Positions 6,797 through 10,416 of a DNA stretch of 10,416 bases are shown one piece after another. Position 1 is the first letter of the stretch. Each line of letters begins with the position of its first letter. The DNA comes from an uncultured Verrucomicrobiota bacterium (GTDB lineage: Bacteria > Verrucomicrobiota > Kiritimatiellia > RFP12 > UBA1067), in NCBI GenBank assembly GCA_937901395.1, contig CALCDB010000118.1:1-10416 (forward strand), in the 5' to 3' direction. Made by a program: the position numbers and the translations under genes. The notes beneath the pieces are model-generated. The model was not told where the DNA came from. It saw nothing but the letters and a program-made list of their open reading frames with translations, and did no database searches.

Positions 6797-8345
6797 AATG
6801 GTGCTTATATTTTACCAAAATCATACCAAGTATGAGAAGTGAAAAAGCTATTATCAGCGGATAATCTCCAATCTTGACGTACCAAGTAAGCGATGGATTC
6901 GAGCACATCAGCATACGCCCAGTCAAGATTCCATGCCTATCTACCATTATCTTGCCGTCGCTTGACCTTAGCCAGTTGGCAGACCCCGATGGATTGATAA
7001 ACCCAGTATAGCCATTGTTGCCTACTCTCGCTACTGGAAGATTCGTCTCAATCGCGCGCGCGAGCGCCTGCCAGGCATGCTGTTCGCACTCTACCGATCG
7101 TGAGAACCAACTGTCATTCGTGATGAAGAACAATGCCTTCGCGCCTTGACGGGCAAGCGCACGAACATGCGAAGCGTCGGTATCCTCGAAGCAGATCGCA
7201 ACGCCATATTTATCTCCGATGAGGTGTGGCGTTCCCGCGCTACAACTGCCGACTGGCGCGAGTTTCTTCAAGATCGGAAAATACTTATCCCCAGGTATGA
7301 ACTCGCCGAATGGGACCAAATGAACCTTATCGTATAACTGAAAGGTTCCTACGCCGGTAGTCGGCGAGAATGAAAAGTATGCGGCAGAATTGAACTGCTT
7401 ATCGTCCGCAAAGCGAGAACCGCCAGCGATGATGCTCGCGCCATGAGTGCATTCATTGACTGCGCTCGCGAATTCCATCGCGCGCTCGCCATCAATCACG
7501 CCAAACTCTCCCATCGCGCTTTCCGGCAACACGAGCAAATCCAACTTGCCCGCTTGATTCGCTCTCGCCAAAAGTTCCGCATATACGTGATAAGGATTAA
7601 CCTCGGAATTGCCCTTGAATACGCAAGGAAAGTTTCGTTGCGCCAACCCCACATTCATCGACTCGTATAGCTCGTCATTCGGCGCCGTTACCTTCGCGAG
7701 TCGATACCAGCCAAAGATGAAGAGCATCACGAGCACCGTCTCTATGCCAGCATATCTCGGAACCTTCCGCATCATCCTTTCCGCGATGCCAACGAACGTG
7801 CCATTTATGAGAATCGCAATCGCCGAGCAAAGGTATACGCCGCCCAAACTCGCCACGCTCCCGCAGCCCCCCGCGACAATCGGCACCCCTAAGTGATTCC
7901 AGGCGAATCCGCCACCAAGATTCGATCGCACCCACTCCAGACCACACCAAAGGATTGGTTCCACCAACAACACGCCGAAAAGTCGACGCGTATAACTGAT
8001 TCTCGCCCACCGCCAATAGCGCGCGCTCAAATATCCATACGCGGCGAAATACGCTGCGCAATATAACGCCAAACCCGCCCAACCGAGAACAACCAAAGTC
8101 CAAGGACCGCCATTCTTGACGATCGCTGGCATCCAGAACAATGTAGCGAACCAAAAGAAAAGCCCATTTACAAACCATCGTTTCGTAGCGACGCCAACAT
8201 CGCCTTGACGCGATAACCACATGAGCGGCGCAAGCGCGAACACCACATCCGCCATCTCTCCCATAGGCGGATACGCCGCCCACAACAAGAAGCCTGGCAA
8301 CAACCATAATACACCCACAAACTTACGTAGATAATCGCTTAACAT
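6768..8345 (-). CDS. lnt: Apolipoprotein N-acyltransferase
   Basis: Lnt is an inner-membrane enzyme that transfers an acyl chain from phospholipid to the N-terminal cysteine of diacylated lipoproteins, the last step of lipoprotein maturation. From the ATG at 8345 it has 525 residues, close to the family's usual length. Residues 1 to about 220 hold several hydrophobic segments, and a nitrilase-like domain follows (about 225-480). A final membrane helix lies at about 494-512. The catalytic triad is visible: E275 in LVLPESA, K340 in YDKVHLVPFGEF and C385 in AICFED, equivalent to E267, K335 and C387 of E. coli. An in-frame TTG at 8357 could be an alternative start. I prefer the ATG because it overlaps the upstream stop (ATGTTAA) and begins a typical Lnt N-terminus. 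Neither start has a clear Shine-Dalgarno. The 3' end overlaps the next gene by 29 bp. Confidence 0.95.
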   Translation of the reverse strand: MLSDYLRKFVGVLWLLPGFLLWAAYPPMGEMADVVFALAPLMWLSRQGDVGVATKRWFVNGLFFWFATLFWMPAIVKNGGPWTLVVLGWAGLALYCAAYFAAYGYLSARYWRWARISYTRRLFGVLLVEPILWCGLEWVRSNLGGGFAWNHLGVPIVAGGCGSVASLGGVYLCSAIAILINGTFVGIAERMMRKVPRYAGIETVLVMLFIFGWYRLAKVTAPNDELYESMNVGLAQRNFPCVFKGNSEVNPYHVYAELLARANQAGKLDLLVLPESAMGEFGVIDGERAMEFASAVNECTHGASIIAGGSRFADDKQFNSAAYFSFSPTTGVGTFQLYDKVHLVPFGEFIPGDKYFPILKKLAPVGSCSAGTPHLIGDKYGVAICFEDTDASHVRALARQGAKALFFITNDSWFSRSVECEQHAWQALARAIETNLPVARVGNNGYTGFINPSGSANWLRSSDGKIMVDRHGILTGRMLMCSNPSLTWYVKIGDYPLIIAFSLLILGMILVKYKHHYEKRRNMSM

Positions 8346-10416
8346 GGCGCATCCCAACTTAAATCAACGCGAGTAGATACTCCGCTCGGTATATCAAAGG
8401 TTCGCGGAACGGCTTTCGTGGTAACCCAAAGCCCATCCCGATTGTAAATCGATAATTCCTTCGGCTTGATCTTGGGCTCAGTAAGGGAAATAAACAGTGG
8501 CGTCGATTGTTGCTTGAGAAACTCGATGTGATACCCGCTCTCCGCCAAAAACTGAAGATTCTCTCGACAATTCTCCGCCCCCGCCACAAATCGCCTCACT
8601 CCCAGTTCCGATAGCGTCTTCAGCGCCCTTGAATTAAACGCATAAAGCGTCCAATCGGCCGTGATATCCGTTATTCCCAAAGCTTTGAGCATTCGTAGCG
8701 TCGCAAGGTCGCTCGCCTCCCACTTCTTATACCCCTTGCGAATCAGCCCCTTAACCGCTATGCGCAGACGATTAAATTCCAACTCACTGGTATAAACTGG
8801 CGTCGCTATGCGATCTCCGCCTTCGCCCATTACCACGATCACTTCATCCCACTCGCCTTTGGGAACGGTCATCCCCGCGCGAAGCTTTATGGTACGAAGC
8901 GGCTTCAAGGCGATATCCGTTCCGTCGCAATCCTCCGCCTTCGCAGTGTCGAGACGTTCCTGATTTACCTTGCCGCGCTCCGCATCCAAACTCTCCACCA
9001 ACTTGCGACGCAATTCATTCAGCATGCTCATCGGAACAAAAAGTCCATCCGCATCCTCAATCTCTATGCTCGACAGATGATATTCGGTGTCGCCCAACTT
9101 TGAGAACGCCTTGCGGATGCCATCTTTGGTCTTTTCAGGGCTCTTCGCCTTATCCAACTTCGCCTCGATCGTCACCCCATTGGCAGAAACTCCATCAGGC
9201 TTGAGCGCTACCTTTAGGTCAATCGCCTCTCTGCCTTGATAATCACTGAGTCGAAAACTTGGAGTCGGGAATTTCCGCTTCACTGCATTGGACATCGAAC
9301 AATAAATCTTCATTCCAGGTTTAAGTTCGCTCGCCAACTCTTCGGTAAGCGACAACTCAACATCGGCTCCCGCGTTTACCTCGAACACCAATCGCCGCGA
9401 AATCGCCTGTCGCATCTCGGCGATGCCCATCCCAAGATGCCTGCCATCTACCATCGCCTCGAACTGGATGCCATCATGCTTCTCCAATGCGCGTGAAGTA
9501 TGAAAGCGAAGCCATGCCAAGCCATCACGATCGCGTGTCACGCGCTTCACCTCGCCAATCTCCGTTCCCAGATGCCCCAAACTATCAGTATCTATTACGC
9601 TCTCCTTGGGTTGCCCATCAAAATACAACTTTGTGGTGCGGCGAGAATACACCGTCTCCAAATCCTTTTCGCTTAGCGTTGGTCTCGCCACCGAATCCAT
9701 GATATCACGATAATATCTTGCCACGCTCGCCACATACAAGGAACTCTTCATCCTTCCTTCGATCTTCAATGACGCGACTCCCGCATCCATCAACTTGCGC
9801 ACATCCATCCCCAATCGCATATCCTTCATCGAAAAGGCAAGTAGCTTTCTGCCCCCTTCCTCGCTTTCATAAGGCAAGCGACAACAATACGGACACTTCC
9901 CGCGATTCCCGCTGCGTCCCTTTTCCATCGCGCCAAACAAGCAAAGTCCGGAAATGGAATAACAAAGCGCCCCATGGATGAACGATTCGATCTCGATCTT
10001 TCCGCAACGCTTAACGATGGATGAGATTTCGGCGAGCGACAATTCACGCGCCAATACTACCCGCGTAAAGCCAAGTTCACCCAACGCCAATACGCCTTCA
10101 AGATTATGGGCTACCAATTGCGTTGAAGCGTGCAACTCCAAATTTGGAAAATGCTTCTTGCAGATTCTCGCAACGCCTATATCCTGCACAATCAACGCAT
10201 CAGGCCTTACCCTCGAAAGCTCGGCCAACTGCTCAATCGCATCATCAATCGAATCCTCGTCAATGACAGTATTAAATGTGACATAAACCCTGCGACAGGG
10301 GCGGCGGTCTGTCCCAGACCGCCCTGACCTGCAATACCGCAACAGATTCTTCAGCTCCTCGATCCCGAAGTTATCCGCAAACGCCCGCGCCGAGAATTCG
10401 GTCAGCCCGCAGTAAA
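8339..10416 (-). CDS. U32 family protein, RlhA-like (5' end outside window)
   Basis: The reading frame stays open to the window edge, so the true start lies beyond 10416; the first visible residues (YCGLTEFSARAFADNFG) match the usual U32 start region. A TTG at 10342 is therefore internal. The U32 signature ESFIHGALCYSISGLC lies near 9988-9941, followed by NRGKCPYCCRLPY near 9907-9870. These supply the conserved cysteines that ligate an iron-sulfur cluster in this family. LHASTQ and SLKIEGRMKS are further family motifs. About 690 residues are visible. The long C-terminal part fits the DUF3656-containing branch, which includes E. coli RlhA (23S rRNA C2501 hydroxylation). The RlhA-like role is inferred from family and length; other U32 proteins act on tRNA U34 or are called proteases. 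The gene ends with TAA, overlapping the lnt start by 7 bp. An in-frame palindrome interrupts the N-terminal domain. Confidence 0.88.
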   Translation of the reverse strand, partial: YCGLTEFSARAFADNFGIEELKNLLRYCRSGRSGTDRRPCRRVYVTFNTVIDEDSIDDAIEQLAELSRVRPDALIVQDIGVARICKKHFPNLELHASTQLVAHNLEGVLALGELGFTRVVLARELSLAEISSIVKRCGKIEIESFIHGALCYSISGLCLFGAMEKGRSGNRGKCPYCCRLPYESEEGGRKLLAFSMKDMRLGMDVRKLMDAGVASLKIEGRMKSSLYVASVARYYRDIMDSVARPTLSEKDLETVYSRRTTKLYFDGQPKESVIDTDSLGHLGTEIGEVKRVTRDRDGLAWLRFHTSRALEKHDGIQFEAMVDGRHLGMGIAEMRQAISRRLVFEVNAGADVELSLTEELASELKPGMKIYCSMSNAVKRKFPTPSFRLSDYQGREAIDLKVALKPDGVSANGVTIEAKLDKAKSPEKTKDGIRKAFSKLGDTEYHLSSIEIEDADGLFVPMSMLNELRRKLVESLDAERGKVNQERLDTAKAEDCDGTDIALKPLRTIKLRAGMTVPKGEWDEVIVVMGEGGDRIATPVYTSELEFNRLRIAVKGLIRKGYKKWEASDLATLRMLKALGITDITADWTLYAFNSRALKTLSELGVRRFVAGAENCRENLQFLAESGYHIEFLKQQSTPLFISLTEPKIKPKELSIYNRDGLWVTTKAVPRTFDIPSGVSTRVDLSWDAPC
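10291..10333. repeat. GC-rich palindromic element inside the U32 gene
   Basis: A perfect 8-bp inverted repeat (GGCGGTCT at 10303-10310 and AGACCGCC at 10316-10323) flanks the 5-base loop GTCCC. The arms extend outward through CAGGG (10296-10300) and CCCTG (10322-10326) with a 4-base bulge, and then TGC/GCA at the outer ends. It is read in frame on the minus strand and encodes SGRSGTDRRPC, placed between the helix ending LLRYC and the strand RVYVTFNT. That linker is about eight residues longer than in typical U32 proteins as I recall them. The arrangement resembles small palindromic elements that insert in coding genes, such as Rickettsia palindromic elements. No second copy occurs in this window, so calling it a dispersed element is inference. 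Confidence 0.65.

Noticed and set aside
8346..8357. An upstream TTG start for Lnt adding four residues.
   Set aside because: Possible but not preferred: the ATG at 8345 overlaps the upstream stop and begins a typical Lnt N-terminus, and the TTG has no better ribosome site.
10340..10342. TTG at 10342 as the start of the U32 gene.
   Set aside because: The frame continues to the window edge with U32-like sequence, so this codon is an internal leucine.
1..10416. CRISPR arrays, tRNA or rRNA genes, insertion sequences.
   Set aside because: No spaced repeats, cloverleaf, rRNA-like sequence, transposase or long terminal repeats were seen; almost every base belongs to a protein gene.

Overview
The window is an almost fully coding block with nine genes, all on the minus strand. 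They read from the right edge toward the left and end near position 120. Gene borders are very tight: several are ATGA stop/start overlaps, others are 7, 29 and 95 bp overlaps, and the largest gap between genes is 2 bp. No internal promoter is visible, so the block looks like one transcription unit whose promoter lies beyond position 10416. The only noncoding DNA is the leftmost 119 bp, which holds a weak terminator-like hairpin and a short direct repeat.

In transcription order the genes are: (1) a U32 family protein resembling RlhA, cut by the window edge and carrying a palindromic element in frame; (2) apolipoprotein N-acyltransferase Lnt with its full catalytic triad; (3) a YchJ-type protein with two SEC-C motifs; (4) a 175-residue protein of unknown function; (5) a ParA/Soj ATPase whose 3' end runs 95 bp into the next gene; (6) and (7) two family 2 glycosyltransferases; (8) a small cysteine-rich C_GCAxxG_C_C family protein; (9) a 921-residue protein that appears to fuse a glycosyltransferase-like domain, a 12-helix polysaccharide flippase and an RgpF-like domain.

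The organism is a Gram-negative-type bacterium, because Lnt acts on lipoproteins in outer-membrane bacteria. G+C looks only moderately above half. The unusual gene order, the style of the small GC-rich palindrome and the feel of the unknown protein suggest the PVC group (Verrucomicrobiota, Kiritimatiellota or Lentisphaerota). This is an impression from memory, not something the window proves.

Functionally, the left half (positions 120-4976) is a surface-glycan module: two cytoplasmic glycosyltransferases plus a membrane protein that could add sugars and flip the lipid-linked product. The right half joins RNA modification, lipoprotein maturation and a ParA ATPase in the same unit. The two observations most worth following up are the three-part glycan fusion protein and the palindromic element inside the U32 reading frame.
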